Counted from the stretch's first letter, positions 32,378 to 44,066 are shown. The stretch is 64,000 nt of DNA from Eucalyptus grandis (GCF_016545825.1 NC_052618.1:12329398-12393397); one strand, 5' to 3'. The notes: generated by a model from the letters alone, not told the origin. A program made the numbers and translations.

Positions 32378-33239
32378 CGGCATCGTGATGAATCATGTCC
32401 TCGTCGATGGTAAAGCCCTTGCGGACTTCCTAACTTGCTGGAGTGATGTGGCTCAAGGCAGGCCGCCGTCGATTCTTCCCTTTCTCAATCGATCGGTGTT
32501 GTGCCCAAGGCAACCTCCGTGTGTCGATCTCCCCCACCATGAATATGCTCCGATAGATCGGCCATCTGAAAAGATAGTCGACTGCCGAACCAAACCCCAT
32601 GTTTACAGATCATTCGACTTCGAACCACACACTCTCATTCAACTCAAGAAAGTGTCAACAATCACAACCCAAGATGGCTCTTCCATAGTCCCTACGAGCT
32701 TCGAAGTCATATCGGCGCTCGTGTGGATTGCACGAACCAAAGCTCTTGGAATGGATCCTCATGAGACAACAAAGCTTCTCACTGCGGTCGATGGTCGACC
32801 CAAGTTCGACCCGCCGTTGCCAAGCGGCTACTTTGGGAACGGCATTGCTTGGTCATGCGCCGAGTGCAGTGCGGGCGAACTGACCTTTAAGCCCTTCTTG
32901 TTTGCCGTTCAGACCGTGCAAGAGGCGCTCCGATGCGTCACCGAGAGTTACATACGGTCGGCCATCGACCACGTTGAGCTGAACAGGGTTGTGGTCGACT
33001 ACGAGGGCAACGCTTGCTGCATCAGCAAGTGGAGTCGGCTCTCTTTCTACGAGACGGATTTCGGGTTCGGGAGGCCGTTCCAAGTGGCGCCGACCATGGT
33101 CCCCCACAACCTCGTCTTGGTCGCTTCCCAGAGCGAGGAGAGCGACAACTTGGTTGTGTCTCTGGGGCTTCCTCGTGATGCCATGGATGTTTTTTCAAAG
33201 TTGATTCAGTCTGAACTCGCTTTGATGAACAAGTACTAA

Positions 33240-34949
33240 TCTCATCCATGGATCTGAGGATTATGAGTGTGGTTGGGTAGATGTGTGAAGTCTAGTTTCT
33301 GCGCCTCTAGTTTTCAAGTAGAAATAACACAGTGCAAGTCACTGTGTTGGGATGCTTAATTCCGTTGTATCATTTGAGATGCTTCCATCTATATTGTGAT
33401 GTACTTTCCTAAAAAAGGGAATGTTATTGATTCAAATGTTAAATTATGAAAGAATAATTATAGCACATACTAGCGGTGTAAAAGCGAGAGGTTTCGCAAA
33501 TAATTGATTGGACAAAGTGAGTAGTTTCAGGCCATACGAGACCACTCGCGTAAAATTATTTTAACACATGGGCGGTTTATGTTGTACTCTTTCCTTTATG
33601 AAATAATCGGTTCATTATGTGACAAGGCCAATTCTCTCGAGATTTTGCTATGCCCTATTTATACGACAGTCCATTGTGTCCCATTATTTTTGTAAGCACA
33701 TTTTTTAGCCATTATCTATATATATCTTTAGCATTTGGAAGAGTATTGATGGGTTTTCTCTTTCTTCATGCAATGTACCTATTGAATTCAAGGTCGTGTA
33801 TCTGGAGCACCGACGACGACCTGGCAACAACATATGAACCCTAAAACCAAGAATTCGATACTCTTTGTATAAAGTGCAAATAGTGCATTATTTTAGTAGA
33901 ATTTTCTTTATGAGAATCAGAAAATAATGTGTCTATCTACGTATGATCGGCTATGATCGGCTTTGTTGTGCATAACATGTTATGTGGTATTGGACCCGAG
34001 CAAGTCCTTAAAAGGCTCCCCCGCTCAACCATGTCCCTCCTGGGCTAACGGAGGGTATATATATGTATGATTGGCTTTGTTGTGCATGACATGTTATGTG
34101 GTATATATACATAAAATATCTAATAATGTATTCAGTAGTTAATATAGAGTGAAAAAATTGATAATACCATTCACTATAGAGAGTACAACTATTTCAGTTC
34201 CATCCAATACAACATGTAGTAAAATGCAATATCGGAGTAATGTTTCTTGGAAGATAATAATTACTTACAAAAGTGACTGAAAAACTCGAGTTGAATTAGA
34301 TAGAAATAGCCTATGATAATCCAATCCTTTAAAATAAGAAGAAATATTTGATAACGGTAAAGTAAATTCATAAGTAAGGTAAATGAATCCATAAAGTTCA
34401 ATTATCAACCAAGTGATATGCATTGCATTCATGTGATATTTCCTTATGCTTATTCAACTTCATGATTATTGTCACTTTCTAAAAAAATTCTATAAATACA
34501 TTATTGTTATAGAGAGCGATGGTGCAAGACTGGAAAAACAATTTTAACAAATAATTTTTTTCAATAATTCTGGAAAAATAAACCCGCATGGGCAAGTGTA
34601 CCAGTTAATTTCTAATGTATACTCTTGTTCTCTCTATCTAGCTGCCATTTTACTAATAAAAGCTCCTTTTAGAATGGGTGAGTTTTACCGGCGATCATTG
34701 AAATTTAGTGTACTATCAAAGGTCATAAAACTGTCTCTTGATCAATCAATGTAAGATCTCTAATTTTTAAATGGATGCACTTTCATTGGAATTCGATCAG
34801 TCCTTTGGGGGAAATGATGATATCGTGGCATGGAGCGATTATAAAATCTTACGAAACCACTATTAATTATTGTAAAGACTTAAACTATTATATAAATGCC
34901 CAATTCAATATTTAACTATTCTAACATTCCCTCTAATGTATATGTTGGA
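33240..34949. other. BAHD 3' flank and AT-rich intergenic DNA
   Basis: The first about 250 bases after the BAHD stop probably include its 3' UTR. A short frame at 33650-33844 (64 codons, hydrophobic start) has no recognisable family. Beyond it the DNA is AT-rich apart from the short direct repeat at 33954-34104. Confidence 0.45.
33954..34104. repeat. 37-bp direct repeat, 114-bp period
   Basis: The 37-mer starting tgatcggctttgttgtgc (33954-33990) recurs at 34068-34104 with two differences. The 77 bases between include a GC-richer piece (ggctcccccgctcaacc). It is a simple duplication or the trace of a small insertion. Confidence 0.7.
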
Positions 34950-35295
34950 CCTTGGCCTATCACTAGTGGTTGTGGCGTCAATTAGGACTCGAACATAAGG
35001 CTTCATGCTTTTTAAAATACAAGATCCCAATCGTTCTACCATTCAAATATCCTTAATTATCTACACATCTTACAAGGGGAAATTAAATACAGGAGTCATC
35101 ATCAAATATCCTGTATTGACATAGCAAACCTAATTGATGTTTAGGAGTTTATGCTTATAATAGTTTGGTTTCTCGTCTTCATCATTGATTCAAACAGTTG
35201 CTCATGCATAATGGTCCCGATTCACTGAGAACGACAATTTAATTATCATACTTGTTCTTGATCTTGTCATATATTATGTTGAGTTGCTTGGTGTA

Positions 35296-36422
35296 GCTCT
35301 GATAGCATTTGTTGGACTTCATGAAAGCGCGACTATAATAAGCACTTTCTCAATATTACAAGAACACTCAATTTAAACTACTCACACAATAGGCATATAT
35401 TTATTAGGGGTGAGTGGTTCCTGGTTCCATACAAATTCCATCTAAAACCTGAAATTTACCCATCGGAATAAGTTCCTCATTTTTTATTTTTTTTGGAAAT
35501 TAGAATCTACCCTACATACCCTAGAATTTAGAACCTACCTTGTTATAGGTTCCACGATCAGTTCTAAAGTCTACCCAAGTTCCACCTATATTATTAATTG
35601 AACGATTGTAATGAATTAAAACCTTTAATGACCATCATTTGCTTCTATAATTCATTGACCATAAAGACACATGGAAAATATGAGCATCAATAAAGTAAAA
35701 GTATTAATCATAAAATATAAGCTCAAACTAGTGCTTCCAAATTATACACTTATCATCAAACAATATAGAATATCGTAAGATCGTGCGAAGACATGTACCA
35801 AGAAAGACATTAAAACTTGTTCTGGTTCTAGTTTACAAGTTCCAGGTTCCAAGTCCTGTAATTAAGAACTTGGAACCTACCTATCCAAATAGATTCATCA
35901 TTTTTTGGAACTTAGAATCTACTATGCATACTTTAGAATATGAAATCTACAGGTTCCCACAAGTCCGGTTCTCAAGTTTTAAATTTTACCATGAAACCAT
36001 ACTTACCCCTAATCTTTATGCCCCAACACTAAATGGAGTCTCTGCACTTACACCTCACACTCTACACCACTCTCTCCACTGCTCACCACACGCTACCCAG
36101 CACGCTCCTCTCTTCTTTCTCTACACGACTCTTACTTCTCACATGCACACACAGCGCCCTCTACACAACACACTGTAAAGACCCCACTCACTACACAAGA
36201 CCCCTATGCCATTAAATGGAGCACTAGCTCCTTTTTATAGGCTGTTTAAGTCGGTTCATTAACCGACCTTGCCATCTTTCTTACAAATTTCTTTTATTAT
36301 TTTATATAGCAACTTGCCTAAAAGGTGGAGTGCAGCAACTTGCCAACTTGTATAAAAATATGGTCAAACATGTGGCTGCGAAGTGAGGAGAGAATTCGAG
36401 AGAGAGAGGCGGTGATTGATTC
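35296..36422 (-). mobile_element. Truncated LTR element: primer site plus one LTR, itself holding a TIR element
   Basis: The minus strand of 35296-35307 reads TGCTATCAGAGC, 11 of 12 bases of the tRNA-iMet primer site. As in the element at 31921, a TGTTGG LTR start follows two bases later at 35310. Homology to the duplicated Gnk2 flank resumes at about 36423 (after tgattca), which marks the outer end. The other LTR and all coding sequence are missing. The LTR is about 0.5 kb once the nested element at 35405-36012 is removed. A TATA-like word (tttttatagg) lies at 36231-36240. Confidence 0.55.
35405..36012. mobile_element. Nested TIR element (TAGGGGT-type ends)
   Basis: The left end ttaggggtgagtggttcc is mirrored at the right end, where the reverse complement reads ttaggggtaagtatggttt. 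The interior contains several 'ggaacctac' / 'gttcca' words in both orientations. AGGGGTG...GGTTC ends are widespread among plant hAT-related miniature elements. No coding sequence is present. Confidence 0.6.
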
Positions 36423-36750
36423 AACATAATAGACCCGATCTCTTACGTGGAGGTAACAATCCATCATTTAGTGAATGAACAATTCTCCCACCGAGCATCA
36501 TTCAAAGAAAGAATACATCTCATACCTAACTCTCTAATCATTGAGTTGAATTCGAGCACCAACAGCGAGGCTGCACTCGTGAAAGAGTTTTTGCCTCGCT
36601 GAACCTATGCACGGGTTACAGTCTGCGGGTCCAAGCATGCCGCTACTCTCTCTCGGGAGACGAGCTATAATAGTTGTACCTACAAGTAGCTATGTTAAGT
36701 TGTCCAGGACCACATTCACTGCAGTTGCATACTCAGGTTGACACTTTAAC

Positions 36751-37798
36751 CATGTCCTTAATAAAATTATCTGGATTGAACTCGCAGGAGCACCAAGTTC
36801 GGCCCAGCCCATTGAAAATCCTAATGGCCTAAAATCACATGATATAAGTACATGGGGTGTGCTAAACTAAGAAATATTGCAATATTTAATCAAATTTGGA
36901 GGCAATAAAGGACAATTATTCTTAAGAGTTTTAATAGAATGACAATAAGAGGAGACGATATATTCTTTTGGTCCAAATTAGGAAGGTAAGGCAATAAAGG
37001 ATATTTATTCTCCACCTTGTGCCGCTCACTGAATGGAGTTGTGTAAAAATGAGTGGCACCACTTGTGAACACGATATTTTCTCCTAAAATTGAGTCTATA
37101 TGAACGTGTTATCAAGACATTCATGGGGAGGGAGACAAGAATATACAAGAACACGCTCCAAATAAGGAAATGTTGAAGCGAAGGAGGGCGAAGCCTCTGT
37201 CCTCTCATGGCCTCCACTCGCGTCATTTACACCCCCTATCCAGACGACGTTGTAGCAGCTCCCTTTACTGCCGCCTCCCCGCCTGTTCCAATAGCTTCCA
37301 GCAGCCTCGGTGACTTGTCCAGTAACAACTCCAGGCAAGATCCAGCAGTCTCAGGGCTTCAGGCCATTGCCTAACATCCACCAGCGATCTCCAACAACGA
37401 TGGCAGCTCCTCCAGCGAAGTGGTGTTGCTCCCGTCCAGCCCCATGCCTGCTCGCTTCCCAGCAACGTTGGTGGCCCATGCCACGCCCAGCTAGCCTTCA
37501 CTGCCACCGGAGCTTCCCTGCTGGCCTCTGTCCAGTATAATGTCTTCTCTGCATGGCCAGACCAGCCTGAGCCTCGCCAAGTCACTGCGACTGGTCCTTC
37601 CCTGTCATCACCTCACCGTCGCGCTCCACTGCAATCTGCTCCTTATGTTCGTGGTACAACCAGCAGCAGCGCCTTTCCAGCCCGTCAGCTTTGGCTGGTT
37701 GTCCAGCACATCCAGAGAGCACCATAGCCACGCCTCCAACTGTCCACAGCTTCTCCGCAGCACCTAACGATTTTCCTGCAGGTTTCTCGATGCCTCAG
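36751..37798. other. Intergenic; CCAGC-rich tract with a 55-codon ORF
   Basis: 36750-37140 is AT-rich. 37190-37798 and its continuation after the solo LTR (40774-40880) are C-rich, with many ccagc words. An ATG at 37199 opens 55 codons (MASTRVIYTPYPDDVVAAPF and on) rich in Ala/Ser/Pro, with no recognised family. It may be a degenerate gene or transposon interior. The solo LTR at 37799 inserted into this tract. Confidence 0.35.
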
Positions 37799-40768
37799 TG
37801 TCGCGACCAATTTTTTCGGGTGTGGATCACCTAAAGTTTGGCTAATGGATTGTTAAGCCTAGACTTAAGTTTGGCTAATGGATTGTTAAGCCTAGAGTTA
37901 ACGTAGGCTCTCCCAAGCCCATACCAATTCGCGACTTAGGTTTAAGTTCTTAACATGCAATTGATGCATTGATTTTCAATTAGGAGTCGCCACTAATCTA
38001 TTTTTGGTGGGTCGATTAGAAACCCAAGTAAAATAACGGGAGAATTATTTTACTCCTACGAACCAGAGACTATGGGTACGGGGAGTTGGTTATACTAGAT
38101 TCCTCTAATGCCCTTTCGGTACCATTATTTTATTTTCAAAAATGTTTTGCAAGCAGCTTGAATTGATTTTAAATTTATTTCCCTAACATGTGAGGTTATC
38201 ATGCGCGTGCACAAACCACCAATTTAACACCCAGATAAACAATAAATAAATTGCAAAAACTTACCTCCAAGCAACGAAAGCATCTGCGTTTTTAGATCAG
38301 AATTCACATCAACATGCAATATAATTAAATGACCTAATTCTAATAACATGCAATTTCTAATTAAATGGACCTAACAACAATCACTAAATGACATGCATTT
38401 CATGAATCTAATTCTATATGACATGCAATGACATTTTTTTTTTGTGTTTTTTATAAAAAAATTCATAATTAAAAATCTAACTAAAGTGAGGTATTATCTA
38501 TCTTAAGTTAGGAAATAGACTAATCCGAATCCTATCTTAACTCAAAAATTTATCTCGACATGCAATTTAATTCAAGGATATTATCTAACCTAGATACCAT
38601 CTAAACATGCGTTCTAATATAATCGAAAAGAATCTAACTATTCTATCATGCAATTCTATCTAGGAAATTTATTGTAATTTACATGATATGCAAATGCAAT
38701 CTTTTTGTATTTTCGGGATAAATAAAGCAATTAAAAGATAAACACCAAATCATTCAAAATCATCAAAGATATCATACATCGTTCGAATCAGGAACAATAT
38801 CCAAATCAGCTTGATTATTTCGCTAATAAAATCGATAGATTGATCTTAAGCCTTAAAGATCAAGATATCAATTTTATTCTCAGATTTATTATTCCATCTA
38901 AAGCCTTATAGATAGAATAAAAATCCGTATGCGGTTGCGAATTAGGCAATAAATCTTAACCGGAAATACCTTCATAATTCAAATATGCAGGTAAGATATT
39001 AAAAAGCATGTATTAGGCAATAAAATATCCAAATCAAATTTAGATAAGATAATTACTGATTCCACAAATAATGTTACCGAATTTGAACTGAACGGGATCC
39101 GCTCGACGGGTGAACGGCGATGTGTGGCGGTGCTCAGCGGTGTGGTGTGCACGGTCAAGGGGTGCAGCATGGTGGTAGCTCGATCAGGGAAAGGTTGTTG
39201 CTGGAGGTGCCGGAGGACAAGTATTGCTCAGAGATTCGCTGGGATTACCGGGGCGGTGACTGGATTCGGTCAAGGAAGACCTGCACTAATAAAAATTCAA
39301 ACGAAAGCAAAATAACTGGATCGGTGGGGGTCTCGGGCACGTCAAGGACGCCTGGAAAATCTACAAGAAAGTCGTCAAGCGTGGCCATTGAACTTTGATT
39401 TTACCGATGAGTCACCAAATCAGGTGAGAACTCTCGGATATACAAATCTCTTCGTGAGTCTGAGCCTCCAATGAAGACTTTGACCAAGCTCTTAGCCCAC
39501 TTCTTTGTCTCAAAAGGAATAAAAAATATGACGTCTTCTGTGCATGCAATGAGCGATGAAACCGTGGGATAACACGCCAAAAAGCCTATAGGAACAATAA
39601 AAATCAGGACTTCACAGGATCGGTCTCCATCGTATGGAATCAAACACGTTGCCGCAACTTGATGTGACCCGACCAAAATTGCTCGTTGCAGGAAACTCGC
39701 TGGAAAGACCCGCAAGAGACACCTTCACACAAATCTGAAATTTTAGATGGCTTGCTGGTGTCGTCAGCGACGTGATGGGCAGCGGCGGCACACCGGAGCG
39801 GCAAGCTCAGTCGTCGTCGGCTTGGGCTGTGGATCACAAACAGCAGCAACTTGGGCTTGCGGCAGCAGTGCGAGTGGTAAATCGGTAACAAGATCCTGCA
39901 GCGTTGCGTTGGCGTGAAGCTTATGGCAAAAAAAATCGTCGAGTCGCGGAGATGTAGGGGCTCGGTAGCAGTCGTCTAAGGAAGAAGACGACCCACACCC
40001 TGTCTCTCCATCTCGTGTGTTCTCTCTGAAATTATCAATTTCCCAGCCACCCCGATTTCTCCTTTTGACTTTTTCTCTCTAAAGCTCTCTCTATGTGCCG
40101 TGTATTCAAAGTCCTCCCTTTTCAGAATTGTGGCCGTATGTGTCGATTGTGTGGCCCCTCTCTTTTGTCTATAGTGCGCCCATCTTTTATAGGTCAAGGA
40201 CGTGACCGAAATCTCTCGGCCTATAATTTATTTCTTTCCTTTCTTTTTTGGCTCCAATGGACGCACAAAATCCTGTCTGAGAGCATCCATGATATATATT
40301 GAAATTCCTTTTCCTTCCTCACGCTTGCGTATCATGCATTTGTAAGCCAATTTCTCTTTATTTCCTGTTTCTTTTCTTTTCCAGCTCACATATGAAATCT
40401 ACCATGAAATATTTCTTGTCTTGAAACATTGAATATATCACTCAAGATATGCCCCACGTGCGATATCCCCTCTTGATATTTCATCTTTAAACTTCCAATC
40501 TTCAATAAAATATATCACTTAATGTATAAATCACATGAATATATGATATATTTACCGAATATTAGAAGAATAATATGAATCATTTATGAAATACCGAATT
40601 GTCAATTCATAAAATTGAAGCTCATCCGCCGATGATCAAATGCAACAAATGAATAAGTGCAATTAAAATTATATGCTATGTAATTAATATTTTTTTCAGG
40701 GATAAAATTAACCCCTATTTTTTAATGACTAAACGGCTAAATGGGTCGCCAAAATTTAGGTGTCAACA
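37799..40768. mobile_element. Very long apparent solo LTR (2970 bp) with CTCAG duplications
   Basis: The sequence begins TGTCGCGACC and ends GTGTCAACA (TG...CA). It is flanked on both sides by ctcag (37794-37798 and 40769-40773). I find no second copy of its start or end inside, no primer site, and no polyprotein frame, so it looks like one LTR left by recombination. A near-3-kb LTR starting TGTCGCGACC, with gagtcgcc and aacccaagt words near its start, is like the large LTRs of the Tat/Ogre gypsy lineage. A TATA-like word (ttttatagg) lies at 40185-40193. Short ORFs at 39120-39400 have no recognisable domain. The left end has a 33-bp tandem repeat. Confidence 0.7.
37834..37896. repeat. 33-bp tandem duplication inside the solo LTR
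   Basis: The word aagtttggctaatgga through cctaga occurs at 37834-37863 and 37867-37896. Comparison with other copies of this LTR would show whether it is specific to this insertion. Confidence 0.85.
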
Positions 40769-40773
40769 CTCAG

Positions 40774-41554
40774 TAGCTTCGGCAGATGTACTGCAGCTCC
40801 GGCAACATGTCCAGCTGGTCCCCGCTGAAACCAAGCTTCCCTGCCATTGCTCTTTAATGGCTGAACGACGAGCTCCACTGTGACATCCAGATTTTTTGGA
40901 TATAAAGTTAATTACAAATTAACTTGGAGTTTTGGATGGCACATGTAGGATGTCAAGTGAGTCAATAATTTTGATGACGTGGAAAAGTATGATGGGTGAT
41001 TTTCGGAGTCTGTAGGACTTGAAATGCAATGAATTTTATATGTTGCCACAGTTACTATTGACGGGGACGATGCGATCCGACATAAATGTCGGAAGTCTTT
41101 CACTCATAATTTTACTGAGTTTAAAATTTTTTTGGACTTATTGATATTGAGAACGGACATTGATTTTCTTGTTCATTTATCAAAGCATAATATATCTTGC
41201 TAGACTATCAAAATATCCACTTGGAAGTCACCTATATTAAGTCATTTGTGACTTTCTAGTCTGATCACATAACCTTTATTTTTTGACACGTGATTTTAAC
41301 GTCAAGTCATCATTACTTTTAATCCTAGTTAATCATTTTTATCCCTTTGTAACTTATGTAAGTCTTCCAAATACATCCCTTCATTGATCGTATGAACCAC
41401 AACAAGTATTCAAGCTTTAAAAAGGAAGCTTCATTTCATTCTTGCAAAGAAAGAGAGATTTCCGTGTCACTTTGCCATCTTCCATTCTTTAGAAACAAAG
41501 GTGAAGGTCCCATGTTTGGTTTCTAAAGCTTCTTATTCAGTATTTCAAGTGTTT
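40774..41554. other. Remainder of the CCAGC-rich tract, then intergenic DNA
   Basis: 40774-40880 completes the C-rich tract interrupted by the solo LTR. From 40879 (tgacatccagattttttgg) the DNA is AT-rich and may be part of another LTR, judged only from the TG-start word. No gene is seen. Confidence 0.35.
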
Positions 41555-42211
41555 GGCCCGTTTGGTTCGGTTTTGGAGAAATGGTTTTGGGAAACTGCAA
41601 ATGCCTTTGGGTTAAAAGGATTTTTTGAAATACTATTGTGTTTGGTAAATTATAACTTTAAAGTGTATTGGAAAATAACTTTGGCTTAAATACCATTTGG
41701 TAAAATCTAATTTGTAAAGGACTTTTGCTAAACTTTTTTTTTTCTTTTAAAGTCTAAAAATTAAATCCGGTGGAGCTTAGCCACTGACCAACTACTGCGG
41801 TCAAATCTAACCATCGGGCAACCTTGCGTGAGGTCAGTGACCTCAAGCGTCACCTAGGTTGCGGGAAGCTTAGCAACATTGCCTGAGGTCGGATGACCAA
41901 GGGGATGCTGCCTGAGGTTGGGCGACTTGAGCGACACTTGAGGTCGCACAACCCCAGGCAGCAGTTGCTGGGGATGCAAGACCCCTTAGGCGTTAGTCAT
42001 TGGCCTCTAGCTCCTCCGTGCAAATAGGGGAAGATGAAAATAAACATAAAGACTCGCATTCCCAAAATATTGAAAGCCCAAAGTAGGTGGGGATTTGCCT
42101 TGGACTTTCAACTTTCGCAGTGCTAGCATTTGGTCAAAAGAATCCCAAAAACACTTACCAAACACTTCATGTTTCCCCAAAGCTCCTTGAAAAGCCGAAC
42201 CAAACGGGACC
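41555..42211. mobile_element. TIR element (GGCCCGTTTGGTTCGG ends) with GC-rich core
   Basis: The left terminus GGCCCGTTTGGTTCGG is matched by the right terminus, whose reverse complement reads GGTCCCGTTTGGTTCGG. The 3-bp word ttt flanks both sides. Such GGSCC-GTTTGG termini with 3-bp duplications are typical of PIF/Harbinger-type miniature elements. The interior 41770-42015 is GC-rich, with repeated 'gaggtcg'/'cgacctc'-like words. There is no transposase. The 70-codon minus-strand frame at the right end simply translates the repeat. Confidence 0.7.
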
Positions 42212-42837
42212 TTTATCAAACTAGTTTTGTTGATTAAAAAGAATGAGAATTGTTAATTTATATTCTTAAATATTTTTCTTTAAAGGTAATTAAAGTTTGA
42301 ATTTGCTTAAGTCATTATTCATGCAAGTGAAATTGAGGGACTAAATTAGATCGACAACTAACTCTAGGGACTTTATTTTACATCTAGGGTGTATGCTCTT
42401 TTTCTCATATATCCATGCAATTAGCTTATAATAATCTTGATGTTTTAAGTTCCGATCTCGTCTAATCCATTTCCTATGGTACTTTTTAACAACCAAAAGT
42501 CTTTTCTTGACATTTATCAATGAAATGTGAATTTAAAATCTATTATTTTTTCCAACCCCCCTCCTCCCCTGCAAAAACAAAAAACAAAAAAAAAAAACAA
42601 AGAAACAGAGAAGAAATCCATCCTCTTCAAATTTAATTGAGATAACTTTGCACTCGTCAAGATCTATTATTGTGAATTTTGAGTGTGGTCAAGCTCAAAC
42701 ATTGTCAGATCAAATTGAACCGTTATTGTAGACAATTAATCAATTCAAACAAATACAAAGATAAGTCGCACCAATGATGCCACTCATTATTTATTGATTT
42801 TCTTAGAGGTGACGTATTATGATGCAATGAAAGCTCA

Positions 42838-43292
42838 GGTTATTCTCTGAATGTGTATTGCTCATATCTAAGCCTACAATCGCGAAGCTGAAGTTGCACG
42901 CCAATGCTGTATGGGCATACTCTCTTGACTTCCCTGTGGGCGAAATCCATGTAGCTAGTACATTCGGTGTGTGTCAGCGCACCGTTGCACCCACCGTGGC
43001 CGAAGCACTCGGCATGGAAGAAAGAAGCATGGGTGTAGTAGTCGAACCTCAGATGGATCGAAACTCAGATGGATCAGGACGGTGTCCATTGCCTCGGCAT
43101 AATACTTCCCATTCCGTGCTCCTCTCCGTTGCATACCTCGTCCATAAAAGTCACGTCTGGTTCACTTCTAATGATACAAAGACAAAGGGAAAGTATTGTG
43201 GGCAGGACCGCGATTTTCTGCGATGTGGCCATGATGATGGCATTCACTTTCCCTCTCAAACTCTCTTTGCGTTTAATGTAGAGAAAACACAA
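42838..43292 (-). pseudogene. Gnk2-like protein gene, decayed copy 2
   Basis: The minus-strand frame from 43292 contains a hydrophobic leader (ATSQKIAVLPTILSLCLCII) and VCNGEE, the first-Cys region with the Asn that in Gnk2 binds mannose. A frame loss then ends it at 43074. Downstream, in other frames, are FGHGGCNGALTHTECTSYMD and SIGVQLQLRDCRLRYEQY, the rest of the domain. The third Cys of the C-x8-C-x2-C motif is Tyr, while the last Cys (RDC) is kept. The gap and frameshift make it non-coding. Flanks on both sides match those of the copy at 49870-50353. Confidence 0.75.
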
Positions 43293-43500
43293 AACTGAGT
43301 TGGGTATAAAAAGGGCTCACTTCTCATAGGGTCCTCAGTCATTGGTCCATTTGGTTTTAAGAGTCTTTTCTTTCTCATTATGATCAATATTAGACATGAT
43401 CTGGGGGGCAACAACCTTTGCCAAATTTTCTAGAAATCTTGATGGAATGTTCATTGGATCAGAAGGGTCTTGCTCCTCGTTCTAACCGGTTGATTTGTCA

Positions 43501-43516
43501 CACACACACACACACA
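43501..43516. repeat. (CA)n microsatellite, about 8 units
   Basis: A plain cacacacacaca run, following the Gnk2-like copy 2 promoter side. It is absent from the paralogous position near 50.45 kb. Confidence 0.9.
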
Positions 43517-43628
43517 TGGTATAATCTAAGTTTGTTGACATCCTGGCAAACCATGCTCTCTCGTATCCTTGTATATTATAAAGTCAGAATTATATATAAT
43601 AGCCAGCTTGTGTTTGCACAAAATATGA

Positions 43629-44066
43629 GGCAAAAGTACATCTCACATGCCACTCTAATGCCAAACTTTAGTGCAAAAAATTTCAAAAGGTATACTCAAA
43701 TGCCACTTTTTTTAAAAAAATTGGACACTTGAGTGTCAACTCTAGTGAGACTTGCTAGAAATTTGACGTGATATTATTTTAATAATAAAACTAGTCTATG
43801 TGGCTCACTAGAATATCCAATCAGCAATGTTTGTCTCAAAATAACGTCGTTTTGTGCTTATTTAGTCACGTCAGCGCCATGTCATTAAAAGAATTACCAC
43901 GTCAGTGAAAAATTCACTGGAAAAAATCATGTCAACAGTTTGGTTGGAAATTCTTGCTGTTAATACTTAAGTTTTCATTGCTTCTCCAATTTTGACACTT
44001 AAATTTACATTTTGGAAGTTTTTACACTAAATTTTCAATCCATGCCAAATTTTGGTACTTTGGATG
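43629..44066. mobile_element. TIR element with GGCAAAAGTACA-type ends, copy 1
   Basis: The left end (ggcaaaagtacatctcac then atgccaaac) and right end (reverse complement contains ccaaaatttggcatgg and 'gtaaaaacttccaaaatg') form inverted repeats of about 70 bp with many mismatches. Between lie words shared with the 50889-51612 element, such as 'cttgagtgtc', 'gtggcaattctt'-like and 'acatggc'-like words. The paralogous segment at 50.55 kb lacks it, so it inserted after the segmental duplication or was lost there. Confidence 0.55.

Larger units (their letters stand above)
29068..33239 (+). pseudogene. BAHD acyltransferase (HHT/ASFT-like), interrupted by an LTR element
   Basis: BAHD enzymes move acyl groups from CoA thioesters to alcohols or amines. 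Exon 1 (in frame from about 29068, VVNITSAVIVSPAREKACGL, to 29480) ends LLTVQ at a GT donor; intron 29481-29543 is only 63 nt and lies at the family's conserved Q-intron site. Exon 2 resumes VTTFKCGGITVG (29544-29580), is cut by the retroelement, and continues at 32383 with IVMNHVLVDG, the HXXXD motif. Further marks are YFGNGIAWSCAECSAGEL and DFGFGRP (usually DFGWG), then the stop at 33237-33239. The joined parts would give about 435 residues, normal for the family. YFGNG and CSAGEL suggest the clade acylating omega-hydroxy acids or fatty alcohols for suberin. No in-frame ATG precedes VVNITS; the first is at 29166. So the start also seems lost, or lies in an upstream exon. Confidence 0.9.
34950..36750 (-). 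pseudogene. Gnk2-like protein gene, decayed copy 1, with LTR remnant in its flank
   Basis: 36498-36745 on the minus strand aligns with the C-terminal two-thirds of the intact copy at 46868-47257. It has the AVNVVLDNL region, then a stop and frame changes, then the family core CNPCIGSARQKLFHECS and VGARIQLND. The next codon, a Cys in the family, is a TAG stop here, followed by RVRYEMYSF. There is no signal peptide or first Cys region. The plus-strand flank 34980-35275 matches 46495-46800 (for example gatgtttaggagtttatgct), showing a segmental duplication later opened by an LTR-type insertion (35280-36422). Confidence 0.75.

Noticed and set aside
33991..34067. Possible tRNA gene in the GC-richer spacer between the 37-bp repeats
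   Set aside because: No cloverleaf with T-arm GTTCRANNC could be found.
36033..36215. Thr/His/Leu-rich frames at 35.8-36.2 kb
   Set aside because: They lie in the LTR remnant's CA-rich stretch (cacac, ctctac words); low complexity and no homology.
39120..39400. 92-codon Gly-rich frame inside the solo LTR
   Set aside because: It lies inside the LTR, lacks any domain, and two other frames are equally open.
42007..42219. 70-codon minus-strand frame
   Set aside because: It translates the terminal inverted repeat of the element at 41555-42211.
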